Source of the DNA: Bacillota bacterium
GTDB lineage: Bacteria; Bacillota; Sulfobacillia; Sulfobacillales; JAIMBI01
Assembly: GCA_021846565.1 (NCBI GenBank)
Contig: JAJZWS010000026.1
Span: 1 to 41,727, forward strand
Reading direction: 5' to 3'
Length of the DNA stretch: 41,727 nt
Shown: positions 18,482 to 27,585 of the stretch, piece after piece
Position numbering within the stretch: the stretch's first letter is position 1
Layout: each line of letters begins with the position of its first letter
Program-made: the position numbers and the translations under genes
Notes under the pieces: generated by a model
What the model saw: the letters and a program-made list of their open reading frames with translations, nothing else
Databases searched by the model: none
Told to the model about the DNA's origin: nothing

Positions 18482-19163
18482 ATGATGATGCTGGGGCGGG
18501 ATCGATTGGAGGAGGCTCTCGACTTGGTGGACTGTGACGCACGGCCGCTGGACCGTGCGGTGGCTCGGTGGCTGTTTCGGGGCCGTCCCGTGCGCGACGC
18601 GGCGGACGAGCTGAGGAAGCTGCAGAATAACGAGGGCGGCTTCGGCCACGGCCTGGAGCCAGACCTCGAACTTGTCGAGTCGTCGGTGCTGGCCACCACC
18701 ATCGGCCGGCAGCACGCGATGATCCCACGTTCCTGGATGAGGTCAAAGTGGCCGCGCGGCAGATGCAGGCCGTCGCCCCGAGCCCAATGGACATGTACTA
18801 GCTCCTCTGTTGGATCCGGTGGGCCACCGCTCTCGGGGAGGAGGCTCGCGCTCGGCGACGGAACGCCTGCTGATGGAGGCGAGCGCTATTGTGGCGCAAG
18901 ATGTGCGAGAGTGGGCGGAGTAGGGTGCCAAGCCGCTCTACCTGGCGCCTGCCCCCGATTCGCTCCTCGTTCCTGCCGTGGGCTCGCTGACCAGCGCGAA
19001 CTTGGAGCGGGAGATTCGCCGGCAGGGCACTGACGGCAGCTGCTGGCCCAACTGGTCGTGGCACCAGCATCCGGAGGCCTGGGCCCGTGCCGAGGTGGCG
19101 TGGGCAGGTCGGATCACGGTGGACATGCTGCGGTCGCTCCGAGCCTACGGGCGGATCCCCTAA
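18482..19163 (+). pseudogene. Degraded prenyltransferase/terpenoid-cyclase-toroid-like protein
   Basis: The frame opens with ATG ATG ATG at 18482 after AAAGGACGGGAG. It encodes LEEALDLVDCDARPLDRAVARWLF and ELRKLQNNEGGFGHGLEPDLELVESSVLATTIG, where a Q-N-x-E/D-G-G-F-G pattern is typical of alpha/alpha-toroid repeats. A frameshift near 18718 moves the reading to DPTFLDEVKVAARQMQAV, which ends at a stop. The C-terminal part (PLYLAPAPDSLLVPAVGSL, then CWPNWSWHQHPEAWARAEVAWAG, ending LRAYGRIP) is in a third frame after an in-frame TAG at 18921-18923. The intact ancestor would be about 300 residues. It was probably a soluble toroid protein of unknown function; its decay matches the neighbouring AraC remnant. 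Confidence 0.68.
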
Positions 19164-19532
19164 AGGGGCACGGTGGGGCGATGGGTTGACCGCTCACCGC
19201 CCACGGCCACGCGGGCCGCGGCGTGTGCCCGTCGGCGGAGCAGGGACTGTGGCGCAGAGCGTTGGGAGCAGAGAACGGCCCCGCTCGGGGCCACGCCCGA
19301 GCGACGTGGCGGTCCCATCAGGCCCGCGTCGTGGCGAGGGCTCCCTTGTCGGAGAGGACGCGACACGCCCGCAAGCGGCCACGCGAATCCAGACCCGCCG
19401 CGGGGGCCCCTGACCCTCCGTGCTGCAGAGGACCAGGGTGGGCGGTCCTCCCAATCCCTCAGCCATCGAATCAGAATATCTCCCGCTCCTGTTGTGCGAC
19501 CGTACGAGGAACCGGCCGCGTGTGTCGGGCCG
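19164..19532. other. Non-coding or fully decayed gap before rnjB
   Basis: All open frames here on both strands are short, Arg/Pro/Gly-rich and lack ribosome-binding sites or familiar motifs. No RNA gene, terminator or inverted repeat stood out. It is probably an extension of the decayed region to the left. Confidence 0.6.
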
Positions 19533-19561
19533 TTGGCGTCCGGGCGGCCTTGACGTATAAT
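19533..19561 (+). promoter_or_regulatory. Strong housekeeping (sigma-A type) promoter for rnjB
   Basis: TTGGCG (19533-19538) is separated by exactly 17 nt from a perfect TATAAT (19556-19561). Transcription would start near 19568 and give a leader of about 130 nt before the TTG start of rnjB. This is the best vegetative promoter in the window. Confidence 0.8.
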
Positions 19562-19698
19562 GCGGGGGAGTAAAGCGTGCGGCGGTTCCCATCCGTGGAG
19601 TGCACCATGCGGCGAGATCTTGGCGCGTGTGTCCCGCGGACGGTTTCGGACATGTCTTCCTGCGCCAGCGGCACGCCGTCGGCGTCGGGGAGGCTGGG

Positions 19699-21408
19699 TT
19701 GGCGCGTGCCTCAACACAGTTGGAGGTGGAAGTTCTGGATAGGCCGGCAAAGGGAACGGTACGATTTGTACCCTTGGGTGGCATCGGTGAGATTGGAAAG
19801 AATTTAGCCGTTTTGTGGGTGGGCGAGGATATTATCTTGATCGACAGCGGGTTGGCGTTTCCCGACGAAGAAATGCCCGGCGTCGACTTGGTGCTGCCGG
19901 ACATTCAGTTCGTGCGCGAACACGCGGATCGGGTGGCGGGGATTGTACTGACCCACGGCCATGAAGATCACATCGGGTCGCTGCCCTACGTGCTGCGCGA
20001 CATCCAGGCGCCCGTGTATGGGTCGACCCTGACGATGGGTCTTTTGCAGTTGAAGCTGGACGAGCACAAATTGCCGCTGCCCGCCGGCTCGGAGGTGGTG
20101 ATGCCCGGCAAGCCGTATCGGATTGGCAAGAGCCAGATCACGGTGGAGTGGTACCGTGTCAATCACTCCATTCCCGACGCCATGGGGCTCATTATCAAGA
20201 CCACCGCGGGCATGCTCGTGCACACCGGGGACTTCAAGTTTGATCATACGCCCGTGGACGCGCGGGTGGCTGAGTTTGACCGGTTGGCCCGCGCCGGCGA
20301 TGAGGGGGTGCTGGTGCTCTTCTCGGACAGCACCAACGCGGAACGTCCCGGGTTTACGCCGTCCGAGCGCACCGTGGCGCAGGCCCTGGACCGGGTGATC
20401 CGAGAGGCCCCCGGTCGCGTGCTGGTTTCGTCCTTTGCCAGCCACGTGCATCGCATCGCCTCGACGGTGGAGATTGCGGCCCGATACGGCCGTCGCGTGG
20501 CGGTGGTGGGGCGAAGCATGGAAAATGTAGTCAAGAAGGCCCAGGAACTGGGCCACCTGACGTTTCCGCCGGGGACATTCGCCGAGAAAGAGGAGATTGC
20601 GAAGCTGCCGGCCAACAAACTGGTGATTCTCACGACCGGCAGCCAGGGCGAGCCGATGTCCGCCCTGTCACGGATGGCGGCCTCGGATCACCGCACCGTG
20701 GAGATCCTGGCGGGTGACACTGTGATCATTGCGGCGTCGCCCATTCCCGGCAACGAGAAGCTGGTGGCGCGCACCATCGACAACCTGTACCGGCTGGGCG
20801 CCAGGGTGGTGTACGGCATTCCAATGGGTGTGCATGTGTCGGGCCACGGGGCGCAGGAAGAGCTGAAACTCATGCTGAACCTGGTACGGCCCCGCTACAT
20901 GGTGCCGGTGCACGGGGAGTATCGTCATCTGGTGCACCATGCCGAGCTGGCCCGCGCCGTCGGCGTGGAGTCGGATCATATCTTCATTGTCGAGAACGGT
21001 ACGGTGCTGGAATTTTCCGAACGGGCTGGCCATGTGGCCGGCCAGGTGCCGTGGGGCAAGGTGCTGGTGGATGGAGTCGGGGTGGGCGATGTGGGCCACA
21101 TCGTCCTGCGGGATCGTCGCCAGCTGTCCCAGGATGGCGTACTCATCGTGGTGATGGGCATCGACAGCCAAACCGGTGAGCTGTTGTCGGGCCCCGACGT
21201 CGTGTCCCGCGGCTTTGTCTACGTGCGGGAGTCGGAACGCCTGATGGAGGAAGCGCGCCAGCGCGTGCGCGAGGTGGTGGGGGGCTTGTCGCGGGGCCGA
21301 CCGGACTGGGGCACCATCAAAACTGCCGTACGAGATGCCCTGGGCAAGATGCTGTTCGAGCGTACGCGGCGGCGCCCGATGGTGCTCCCCATTGTTATGG
21401 AACTCTAG
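19699..21408 (+). CDS. rnjB: Ribonuclease J
   Basis: RNase J is a metallo-beta-lactamase/beta-CASP ribonuclease with endo- and 5'-to-3' exonuclease activity. The 569 residues show VPLGGIGEIGKN at the start and the metal motif THGHEDHIG (H86, H88, D90, H91). They also show VHTGDFKFDHTP, FSDSTNAERPGFT, TTGSQGEP, HVSGHGAQEEL and PVHGEYRHL. TTG 19699 was chosen: it follows GGGAGG by 6 nt and begins just before conserved sequence. In-frame ATGs farther upstream add unrelated residues. It follows dapA as ymfA/rnjB does in B. subtilis, though here 2.2 kb of decayed DNA intervenes. Whether it is functionally J1 or J2 cannot be decided. Confidence 0.95.
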   Translation: MARASTQLEVEVLDRPAKGTVRFVPLGGIGEIGKNLAVLWVGEDIILIDSGLAFPDEEMPGVDLVLPDIQFVREHADRVAGIVLTHGHEDHIGSLPYVLRDIQAPVYGSTLTMGLLQLKLDEHKLPLPAGSEVVMPGKPYRIGKSQITVEWYRVNHSIPDAMGLIIKTTAGMLVHTGDFKFDHTPVDARVAEFDRLARAGDEGVLVLFSDSTNAERPGFTPSERTVAQALDRVIREAPGRVLVSSFASHVHRIASTVEIAARYGRRVAVVGRSMENVVKKAQELGHLTFPPGTFAEKEEIAKLPANKLVILTTGSQGEPMSALSRMAASDHRTVEILAGDTVIIAASPIPGNEKLVARTIDNLYRLGARVVYGIPMGVHVSGHGAQEELKLMLNLVRPRYMVPVHGEYRHLVHHAELARAVGVESDHIFIVENGTVLEFSERAGHVAGQVPWGKVLVDGVGVGDVGHIVLRDRRQLSQDGVLIVVMGIDSQTGELLSGPDVVSRGFVYVRESERLMEEARQRVREVVGGLSRGRPDWGTIKTAVRDALGKMLFERTRRRPMVLPIVMEL

Positions 21409-21439
21409 GCCGGAGGTTGTGCGGTCCCCGCGCACGGTC

Positions 21440-21471
21440 AAGGGAGGCGCTCCACAGGGAGCGCCTCCCTT
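21440..21471. terminator. Bidirectional intrinsic terminator between convergent genes
   Basis: AAGGGAGGCGCTC (21440-21452) pairs perfectly with GAGCGCCTCCCTT (21459-21471). The stem extends one more pair to close an ACAG loop. It lies between rnjB (plus strand) and the ytrI-like gene (minus strand), overlapping the latter's stop codon. The T- and A-rich flanks are short, but the symmetry suits both directions. Confidence 0.75.
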
Positions 21472-21964
21472 ATGGCCCTTCAGGGGTCGCCTGCACCAGG
21501 ATGCGGGTGCGGCTGCTGATCAAGAGCGCGCGGGTAGTGATGCGGTAGCGCCGCCCCAGAATCGTCACCTGCCGGTTGTTGAGTGCCTGCCACACGAGGT
21601 CGGGTTCCAGGCGGGCCACGGGCACGCCCAACAGCGCCGAGGTGACCGGTTCCAGGGCCGCCTCCAGGTCGGCGACGCTGGGACCCGGCCCCGTGAGGTC
21701 TATCCGCACCTCTGTCACGACGGGCGGCTGGCTCGGCTGCTGGGTCAACGCCTGAACGCGCTCGCGCAACCGCGCGGCTTCCACCCGCTGGCGTGCGCCG
21801 TCCACCTGACAAATGCGAAGTCGCTCGGCCAGCGTCCCCGCATACCGGTGGTCTTGCAGCTGGGTCATACTGGCTCCCAGCAACAGCCCCACCACAGCGG
21901 CCGCCACCACCGCGCGCCAGCCGGGCCGGGCCGCCTGCCCGTCGTCAGGCCCCGGCCAGTGCAC
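21470..21964 (-). CDS. YtrI-like membrane-anchored sporulation protein
   Basis: This 164-residue protein has one N-terminal transmembrane segment (AVVAAAVVGLLLGASM, about residues 18-34) and a helical, possibly coiled-coil stretch (TLAERLRICQVDGARQRVEAARLRERVQAL). A C-terminal soluble domain ends in YRITTRALLISSRTRILVQATPEG. I do not recognise the domain itself. Its place directly after ytrH, with overlapping genes (20 nt), a similar length and one anchor helix, match B. subtilis YtrI, which is needed for normal sporulation. The assignment therefore rests mainly on position. The start is GTG 21964. The gene is probably cotranscribed with ytrH from the minus-strand promoter at 22289-22316. Confidence 0.6.
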   Translation of the reverse strand: MHWPGPDDGQAARPGWRAVVAAAVVGLLLGASMTQLQDHRYAGTLAERLRICQVDGARQRVEAARLRERVQALTQQPSQPPVVTEVRIDLTGPGPSVADLEAALEPVTSALLGVPVARLEPDLVWQALNNRQVTILGRRYRITTRALLISSRTRILVQATPEGP

Positions 21965-22274
21965 GGATCAGCCAGTAGCCGAACAGCGCGCCGAGATAGG
22001 CCACCACCACGATCGCCAAGTCGCGTAGCACCCCGAGACTTCCCCGCACCAAAAATTCGCGTTCGAGGTTTTCGAGTGCCGTCATGGCGCCTCCGATGGC
22101 CACCGCGACGGCCCAGATGCGAATCCGCCACGCGAGTTGGGCGTAATCCGGGGCAGGGTTGCCCACCACCCATTGGCCGAGCCCGCCAAGCATGGCGCCA
22201 CCCACAGTGATGCCCAACGCCAGGCAGAACGGGGGTGTGAGGCCCCGCGCGAGCCGCCATGCCAAATGCACCAT
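21945..22274 (-). CDS. ytrH: YtrH family sporulation membrane protein
   Basis: This 109-residue protein has about three hydrophobic helices. The YtrH pattern is clear: LALGITVGGAMLGGLGQWVVGNP, then RIRIWAVAVAIGGAMTALENLE, then DLAIVVVAYLGALFGYWLI. YtrH is a mother-cell membrane protein needed for efficient sporulation in B. subtilis. ATG 22274 follows a run of six G on the minus strand (22278-22283), a usable ribosome-binding site. A sigma-E-like promoter lies just upstream. In B. subtilis ytrHI is elsewhere on the chromosome; here the pair is inserted on the opposite strand between rnjB and tepA. Confidence 0.85.
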   Translation of the reverse strand: MVHLAWRLARGLTPPFCLALGITVGGAMLGGLGQWVVGNPAPDYAQLAWRIRIWAVAVAIGGAMTALENLEREFLVRGSLGVLRDLAIVVVAYLGALFGYWLIRALAGA

Positions 22275-22288
22275 GTTCCCCCCGCGTC

Positions 22289-22316
22289 GTTGTATGCGCG
22301 CCGCCGCATAAATTGC
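22289..22316 (-). promoter_or_regulatory. Sigma-E-like mother-cell promoter for ytrH
   Basis: Read on the minus strand, CATACAAC (22296-22289) matches the sigma-E -10 consensus CATACAnT at all but the last base. GCAATTT (22316-22310), 13 nt upstream, matches the -35 consensus kmATATT at five of seven positions. The predicted transcript would start near 22282, only about 8 nt before the ATG. B. subtilis ytrHI is known to be sigma-E dependent. Confidence 0.6.
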
Positions 22317-22359
22317 AGACGACCTTGAACACTAGGCGGGTACGGAAGGGGACGATGGC

Positions 22360-23163
22360 TTGCGTGAGGCGCGGTCGGGCGACGAACCGGAGACAGGAAA
22401 ACGGCCCAAAACCGCCAACCGAGAGGCGCGGGAAAACCTGGAGGCACTGGGCACACCGGAGGTGCCCACCAGCCAGAGCCGTCTCCACACCCTCGTGATC
22501 ATTGGGCAAATCGAGGGACATCTGCAACTGCCGTCCCAGAACAAAACGACCAAGTATGAGCACGTGATTCCGCAGCTCATCGCCATCGAGGAGAACCCGG
22601 ACATCGAGGGGCTCTTAGTCATTTTGAACACGGTGGGTGGTGATGTGGAGGCCGGGCTCGCCCTGGCGGAGATGATTGCGGGCTTGTCCAAACCCACGGT
22701 CGCCCTGGTCCTCGGCGGCGGACACTCGATCGCGGTGCCCGTGGCCGTGTCGGCCCAGCACACCATGATCACGGCCACGGCCACCATGACCATCCATCCG
22801 ATCCGGATGAATGGCCTAGTCATCGGAGTGCCGCAAACCTACGAGTATCTGGACAAGATGCAGGACCGGGTGGTCAACTTTGTCATCCACCACTCCCACG
22901 TCAGTGAGGCCACGTTCCGTGAGCTGATGTTCCGCACGGGCGAGCTGGCGCGCGACGTCGGAACGGTGCTGGTGGGGCAGGACGCGGTGGCGTGCGGCCT
23001 CGTGGACGAAGTGGGCAGCGTCGCCCAGGCCCTGTCGCGGCTGTCGGCCATGGTGGACGCGCGTCCGCGTCCCGCGCGGCCGTCCGAGCCACCGCGCGCG
23101 CGGCGACGTCGGTCCTCGCGGAGCGCGCGGCGGAGCACCACGGCGGTGCATGCGCCCCATTAG
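22360..23163 (+). CDS. tepA: TepA/YmfB ClpP-fold protease-like protein
   Basis: TepA is a ClpP-like serine protease in the crotonase/ClpP superfamily, reported in Bacillus as a translocation-enhancing or spore-related protease. In 267 residues it has [21 protein letters not shown] and [18 protein letters not shown], and the nucleophile region [12 protein letters not shown] (Ser in GHS). [10 protein letters not shown] carries the likely catalytic His. A 30-residue Arg-rich tail ([13 protein letters not shown]) at the C-terminus is unusual. The start TTG 22360 follows GGAAGGGGACG. Its divergent neighbour is ytrH, and ylzJ follows, as in B. subtilis. Confidence 0.92.
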   Translation: MREARSGDEPETGKRPKTANREARENLEALGTPEVPTSQSRLHTLVIIGQIEGHLQLPSQNKTTKYEHVIPQLIAIEENPDIEGLLVILNTVGGDVEAGLALAEMIAGLSKPTVALVLGGGHSIAVPVAVSAQHTMITATATMTIHPIRMNGLVIGVPQTYEYLDKMQDRVVNFVIHHSHVSEATFRELMFRTGELARDVGTVLVGQDAVACGLVDEVGSVAQALSRLSAMVDARPRPARPSEPPRARRRRSSRSARRSTTAVHAPH

Positions 23164-23206
23164 CAGGAGGCGACGGGAGACTCTGGGACAGGGGGAGATT
23201 CGACTG

Positions 23207-23410
23207 GTGTTGTACACGCCTCTGGCGCTTGAGCAGGTACTGGCGTCGCCGCTTACTGACGAGGGGGCCGCCACGCTGATGCGGGTGGACGAGCGCACGT
23301 GTCTGGTGCGGGTGGGGCCGGACGGCCGCCGGCGCGTCGAGCGTCTGCTGTCAACCGACCCACGGGATTTCCTGGACCCACGCTGGCAGCCCGGGCAGCT
23401 GGTGGACTGA
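23207..23410 (+). CDS. ylzJ: YlzJ-like small protein
   Basis: This 67-residue protein starts VLYTPLALEQVL, the family hallmark (I/V-LYTP-L/M-xx-E-x-V/I). It sits between tepA and spoIIIE, exactly as in B. subtilis. GTG 23207 follows AGGGGGAG by about 9 nt. An in-frame extension to 23150 overlaps tepA and lacks similarity. The family function is unknown. Confidence 0.82.
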   Translation: MLYTPLALEQVLASPLTDEGAATLMRVDERTCLVRVGPDGRRRVERLLSTDPRDFLDPRWQPGQLVD

Positions 23411-23464
23411 CGAGCGACGCGAGTTTGAGACGGACCGGCATAGTCATTACCCCGGAGGGATGGC

Positions 23465-24217
23465 ATGCCGGTGACCGTATGGTTGGGCATTTTGCAGGGC
23501 GCTACCGAGTTTCTTCCGGTCAGTTCGTCCGGTCATCTGGTCTTAGCCCAGGCCTGGCTCGCGACGGCCACGCCGGGCGCCGGTTTGGACGTGGCGCTCC
23601 ACGTGGGCACCCTCGCGGCCCTGGTCGTGATGCTGCGCCACGATCTCGGCCAGCTGGTTGGCGGCCTGGTCCGGGTGGACCCGGCGGCGCGTCGCCTCGC
23701 GGCGCTGTTGGTGGTGGGTTCGCTACCCGCAGCCTTGCTGGGCGGTCTCGTGGGGGCGGCCCTGGCGACCTGGCTGTTTCAGCCGGCGGTGGCGGCGGGG
23801 GGGTTTTTGGTCACCACGCTGCTATTGGCCACCACCCCGTCGCCGGGACCGGCCATGCGCGGGTTGGACCGCGTGGCGTTCGCGGACGTCGTCGTGGTGG
23901 GCCTGGCCCAGGCCGCCGCGTTGGTGCCCGGGCTGTCCCGCTCAGGCAGCACCATGGTGGCGGCGCGCTGGCGCGGCCTCAACCCGGATGCCGCCTCGCG
24001 GCTGTCATTTCTCTTGGCCGTCCCGGTGACGGTGGGCGCCGCCCTGCTGGAGCTCCCGCGCATGGGGGCGCTGCCGTGGGCTGGCATGGCGGCTGCCTGG
24101 GGCACGGGGGTGGTGGCGCTGCCGCTGGCGCGGGCGGCGCTGGCCTCGATTCACCACTGGCGGGCCTTTTCCGTGTACACTGCCTTGATGACGGTGCTGT
24201 GCCTCTGGGCGTCATAG
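23465..24217 (+). CDS. uppP: Undecaprenyl-diphosphate phosphatase (BacA/UppP)
   Basis: UppP is an integral membrane enzyme that recycles the cell-wall lipid carrier by dephosphorylating undecaprenyl diphosphate, and it can confer bacitracin resistance. The 250 residues show the two signature motifs: [16 protein letters not shown] near the N-terminus and [19 protein letters not shown] in the middle. Seven to eight hydrophobic helices surround them. ATG 23465 follows GGAGGG by 5 nt. It is an insertion between ylzJ and spoIIIE relative to B. subtilis. The length is slightly below the usual 265-280. Confidence 0.95.
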   Translation: MPVTVWLGILQGATEFLPVSSSGHLVLAQAWLATATPGAGLDVALHVGTLAALVVMLRHDLGQLVGGLVRVDPAARRLAALLVVGSLPAALLGGLVGAALATWLFQPAVAAGGFLVTTLLLATTPSPGPAMRGLDRVAFADVVVVGLAQAAALVPGLSRSGSTMVAARWRGLNPDAASRLSFLLAVPVTVGAALLELPRMGALPWAGMAAAWGTGVVALPLARAALASIHHWRAFSVYTALMTVLCLWAS

Positions 24218-24224
24218 CCGAAAG

Positions 24225-26366
24225 TTGGGCGACCAGCAGCACCGGGGTGGAGGTGCACCGACGCGGCGGGAAATTTGCGGCATCCTGTTGGTGGCGCTGA
24301 CCTTGGTGGCGTATCTCACCCTCACGGGGGCCACGGGGGGCATCGTGGGCCGTTTTGTGGCCGCCGACCTCGTGAGCGGTTTTGGCTGGATGGCATGGGT
24401 GGTGCCCGCTGTGGTGGGGGCAGCGGGCGTGCTGTTGCTGTTTGACCGCTGGGGCTGGGGCGGCACGCGGCGCCAACTGGCCGCCTTGGCGGCCCTTGGG
24501 CTCCTGTTGGGCTTTCTGGGCTTGTTTGGCACGGCCACCGGGGGTGCGGCGGGGGCGGCTCTGGGACATGGCCTGGCCCGCCTCATTGGGACGGCGGGCG
24601 CGGGCGTATTGCTGGCGGCGCTGATGATCGTGGCAGGAGCGGTGGCCACCGGCGTGAGCTTGGCCGATGGGATGCGCGCCAGCGGGGCGGGGGTCGCGCA
24701 GGGGGCGGGGTCCGTGGGACGGGGTGGCGCCCAGTACGCCCGCCGGCTCCGGGACTGGGTGGCACCGCTGGAGGAAGACCCAGAGCCGGTCGCGGTCGTC
24801 ACCGTCGCCCCCGAGCCGGTGCCGCCGTCGGTCCAGGAACCCGTGGCCGTGCCCAGTCCCCCGACCCCCCGGCCCCGGGTCGGTCGGCCGGCATCGGCCG
24901 CCAGCGCGGTGGCTCCCGGATCGACGGGTTCGTATCGCCCCCCGTCGCTGGCACTCCTGAATGCCCCCGTGGCGCGGGGCCCGGCGCGCGGGCGCAGCGC
25001 CGCGGAGCGGGGCCAAATTCTGGTGGACACCTTAAGACAGTTTGGGGTCGCGGTGCGGCTGGCGGATGTGAGCCAAGGGCCGGCGGTGACCCGCTTTGAG
25101 ATCGTGCCGCCGCCGGGAGTGAAGGTCTCGAAAATCCTGAACCTGTCGGATGACATTGCGCTGTCGCTGGCCGCCACCGGCGTGCGACTGGAAGCGCCGA
25201 TTCCCGGCAAGAGCGCCATCGGGATCGAGATTGCCAATGAAGAGGTGGGCATCGTTTGGCTGCGCGAGGTGCTGGAGTCGCGCGCCTTCCGCGACAGTCC
25301 ATCTCCCCTCACGGTCGCCCTGGGCAAAGACATCGCGGGACAGCCGGTGGTCGCCGCGCTCGACGCCATGCCGCACCTGTTGGTGGCCGGAGCCACGGGA
25401 TCGGGCAAGAGCGTCCTGATCAACAGCCTCATTCTCAGCCTGGTTTACAAGGCCGGGCCGGAGCAGCTGCGGCTCATCCTGATTGATCCGAAAGTCGTTG
25501 AGCTGTCGATCTACGGCCGCTTGCCCCACTTGGTGGATGAAGTGGTCACGGATCCCAAGCGGGCCAGCCGGGCGCTCCGGTGGGCCGTGGTGGAGATGGA
25601 GCGCCGGTATCGGCTGTTTGCGGCCTCGGGCGCTCGTGACATCACCCGATACAATCGAGGGGCGGACGAGCCGCTCCCGTATTACGTGATCCTTATCGAT
25701 GAGCTGGCTGATTTGATGATGGTCGCGCCCATCCAGGTGGAGCAGTCCATCGCACGCCTGGCCCAGATGGCCCGCGCGGCCGGCCTGCACCTGGTGGTCG
25801 CCACCCAGCGGCCGTCCGTCGATGTCATCACCGGCACCATCAAGGCCAACATCCCGAGCCGGATCGCCTTTGCGGTATCGAGCCAGGTGGACTCCCGCAC
25901 CATCCTGGACACCGCGGGGGCCGAGCGGCTCCTGGGACGGGGGGACATGCTGTTTCACCCGGTGGGCGCGGCTAAGCCCCAGCGGATTCAAGGCGCCTTC
26001 GTGCAGGAGACCGAAATCGAGAACGTCATGCAGGCCGTCGATCCCGGACAGCGGCCCCCCGAAGACACGTCGCCCTGGGCTACGGGGGGGGACGACGACG
26101 CCCCGTCGAGCCAGGACGAGGAGGACAGCCGCTTCGTGGAGGCGTTGGCCGTGGTGGTGGAAAGCCGCCAAGCCTCGGCGTCGCTGCTCCAACGGCGCAT
26201 GCGGGTGGGGTATACCCGTGCTGCGCGGCTCGTGGACCGCATGGAGGAATTAGGGTACGTAAGTCCCTCCGACGGAGCGCGGGGGCGGGAAGTCCGCCTG
26301 TCGCACGAAGAGTTCCACCGCCGGTACGGCGAATCCGCCGACCCAGCCGATGCACTAGACGACTGA
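24225..26366 (+). CDS. spoIIIE: DNA translocase FtsK/SpoIIIE
   Basis: This septum-localised, ATP-driven DNA pump clears the chromosome through the division or sporulation septum. Of 713 residues, about 1-150 hold four hydrophobic helices. A Pro-rich linker follows, then the alpha domain ([27 protein letters not shown]). The motor has Walker A GATGSGKS (389-396), Walker [14 protein letters not shown] and [39 protein letters not shown]. The C-terminal winged-helix gamma domain ([29 protein letters not shown]) reads orienting sequences. The start TTG 24225 lies 7 nt after uppP with only a weak ribosome-binding site, so the true start is uncertain by a few residues. Position after ylzJ favours SpoIIIE. 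Confidence 0.95.
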   Translation: MGDQQHRGGGAPTRREICGILLVALTLVAYLTLTGATGGIVGRFVAADLVSGFGWMAWVVPAVVGAAGVLLLFDRWGWGGTRRQLAALAALGLLLGFLGLFGTATGGAAGAALGHGLARLIGTAGAGVLLAALMIVAGAVATGVSLADGMRASGAGVAQGAGSVGRGGAQYARRLRDWVAPLEEDPEPVAVVTVAPEPVPPSVQEPVAVPSPPTPRPRVGRPASAASAVAPGSTGSYRPPSLALLNAPVARGPARGRSAAERGQILVDTLRQFGVAVRLADVSQGPAVTRFEIVPPPGVKVSKILNLSDDIALSLAATGVRLEAPIPGKSAIGIEIANEEVGIVWLREVLESRAFRDSPSPLTVALGKDIAGQPVVAALDAMPHLLVAGATGSGKSVLINSLILSLVYKAGPEQLRLILIDPKVVELSIYGRLPHLVDEVVTDPKRASRALRWAVVEMERRYRLFAASGARDITRYNRGADEPLPYYVILIDELADLMMVAPIQVEQSIARLAQMARAAGLHLVVATQRPSVDVITGTIKANIPSRIAFAVSSQVDSRTILDTAGAERLLGRGDMLFHPVGAAKPQRIQGAFVQETEIENVMQAVDPGQRPPEDTSPWATGGDDDAPSSQDEEDSRFVEALAVVVESRQASASLLQRRMRVGYTRAARLVDRMEELGYVSPSDGARGREVRLSHEEFHRRYGESADPADALDD

Positions 26367-26382
26367 GCCGAGGGGGGACTGG

Positions 26383-26411
26383 CACGCGCCGGGCCGGAGC
26401 CACATAGCCTC
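26383..26411 (+). promoter_or_regulatory. Mother-cell sigma-like promoter for yhbH
   Basis: CACGCGCCG (26383-26391) is followed after 11 nt by CATAGCCTC (26403-26411). Taken as AC-N17-CATAnnnT it fits the sigma-K pattern; CATA also fits sigma-E. The predicted start near 26417 gives a 26-nt leader before the GTG at 26443. An almost identical element precedes prkA (37292-37319). Confidence 0.55.
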
Positions 26412-26442
26412 TAGCGTCGCGGAGGGCCGCGGGGAGGTGCGC

Positions 26443-27585
26443 GTGGCGCGATTGGGGCAGGATTGGTCGTTGCAGCGGAAGGGGCCGGTTGACCAGGCCC
26501 GGCACTTGGCGCGGATCAAATCCGCGCTGCGTGAGCGCCTGGGCGAGCTGGTGACCGAAGACGCCATCATCATGTCAGACGGACGCCACGCGGTACGGGT
26601 GCCCCTCAAGAGTCTCGAGGAGTTCAAGTTTCGGTTCGACCCTTGGCGCGGTGACCATGCGGGGCAGGGGCCCGGCGGTACGAAGGCCGGTGACGTGCTG
26701 GGCCGCCTGCCCGCTCCCCATGCGGGCCCGGGCGGCGATGCCGGGTCCGAGCCGGGGTACGACGTGTATGAGGTGGAAGTCACGGTGGACGAGGTGGCCG
26801 GCCTGCTGTTTTCTGAATTTCGACTGCCCTATCTGGAACCCCGCGGGGGACGTTCGCTCGAGCAGGCGGGGCCGGTCTTTCGCGACATTCGCAAGGTGGG
26901 CCTGTTGGGCAACCTGGATAAGCGGCGCACGCTCAAGGCCAACTTGATGCGCAACGCGCGCGGTGCCGAGGGACCGCGCATCCACAATCTTCGCCCAGAC
27001 GACCTGCGATTCAAAACCTGGATCGACGAGCGCCAACAGGTGGGGTCGGCCGTCGTGATTGCCATGCGCGACGTCTCGGGTTCGATGGGGGACTTCAAAA
27101 AGCGGATGACGCGCGCCTTTTTCTTCTGGATGCTCCGGTTCCTGCGCACGCGGTACCGCCAGGTGGACGTGGTGTTTATCGTGCACCACACGCAGGCGCG
27201 GATCGTCGATGAGGACAGTTTCTTTCAACTGGGGGAAAGCGGGGGCACCAAGGTGTCGTCGGCCTACGAGCTGTGCCGGACGGTGATGGTGAGTCGCTAT
27301 CCGGCCGCTCAGTGGAACGTGTACCCGTTTCACTTCTCCGACGGGGACAACTGGTCGGATGCCGACAATCGGCGCACCGTGGAGCTCTTGGAAGACATGC
27401 TGCCATCGGTCAACCTGTTTGGGTACGCCGAAATCCGGGAGGGCGGTTATGCGTCCACTTTGATGACGGCCCTCAACAAGGTTCAGCATCCCCGTTTTCG
27501 GTCGGTGGCCATTGCGGAGACGCCCGACGTGCTGCGGGCCCTGCGCCGCTTTTTTCAGCCGGAGCAAGGGGGGGGCCGTCCATGA
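26443..27585 (+). CDS. yhbH: YhbH/DUF444 family sporulation protein
   Basis: This DUF444 protein has a von Willebrand-A-like domain. In B. subtilis yhbH is a sporulation gene next to prkA; the E. coli counterpart YeaH works with the kinase YeaG. In 380 residues, the MIDAS-like motif DVSGSMGDFKKRMTRAFFFWMLRFLR and VFIVHHTQARIVDEDSFF are visible. So are GGTKVSSAYELC (threonine metal ligand) and the YPFHFSDGDNWS end. GTG 26443 was chosen because GGGGAGG ends at 26437, 5 nt upstream; an in-frame GTG at 26437 lies inside that site. The stop overlaps the spoVR start (ATGA). Confidence 0.93.
   Translation: MARLGQDWSLQRKGPVDQARHLARIKSALRERLGELVTEDAIIMSDGRHAVRVPLKSLEEFKFRFDPWRGDHAGQGPGGTKAGDVLGRLPAPHAGPGGDAGSEPGYDVYEVEVTVDEVAGLLFSEFRLPYLEPRGGRSLEQAGPVFRDIRKVGLLGNLDKRRTLKANLMRNARGAEGPRIHNLRPDDLRFKTWIDERQQVGSAVVIAMRDVSGSMGDFKKRMTRAFFFWMLRFLRTRYRQVDVVFIVHHTQARIVDEDSFFQLGESGGTKVSSAYELCRTVMVSRYPAAQWNVYPFHFSDGDNWSDADNRRTVELLEDMLPSVNLFGYAEIREGGYASTLMTALNKVQHPRFRSVAIAETPDVLRALRRFFQPEQGGGRP

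Noticed and set aside
19600-19698. In-frame extension of RNase J to an ATG at 19600
   Set aside because: The added residues are unlike the family, and TTG 19699 has a clear GGGAGG upstream.
24225-26366. Considered a vegetative FtsK rather than SpoIIIE
   Set aside because: The sequence does not exclude it, but the ylzJ neighbour and spore-former context favour SpoIIIE; many such species use one translocase for both jobs.
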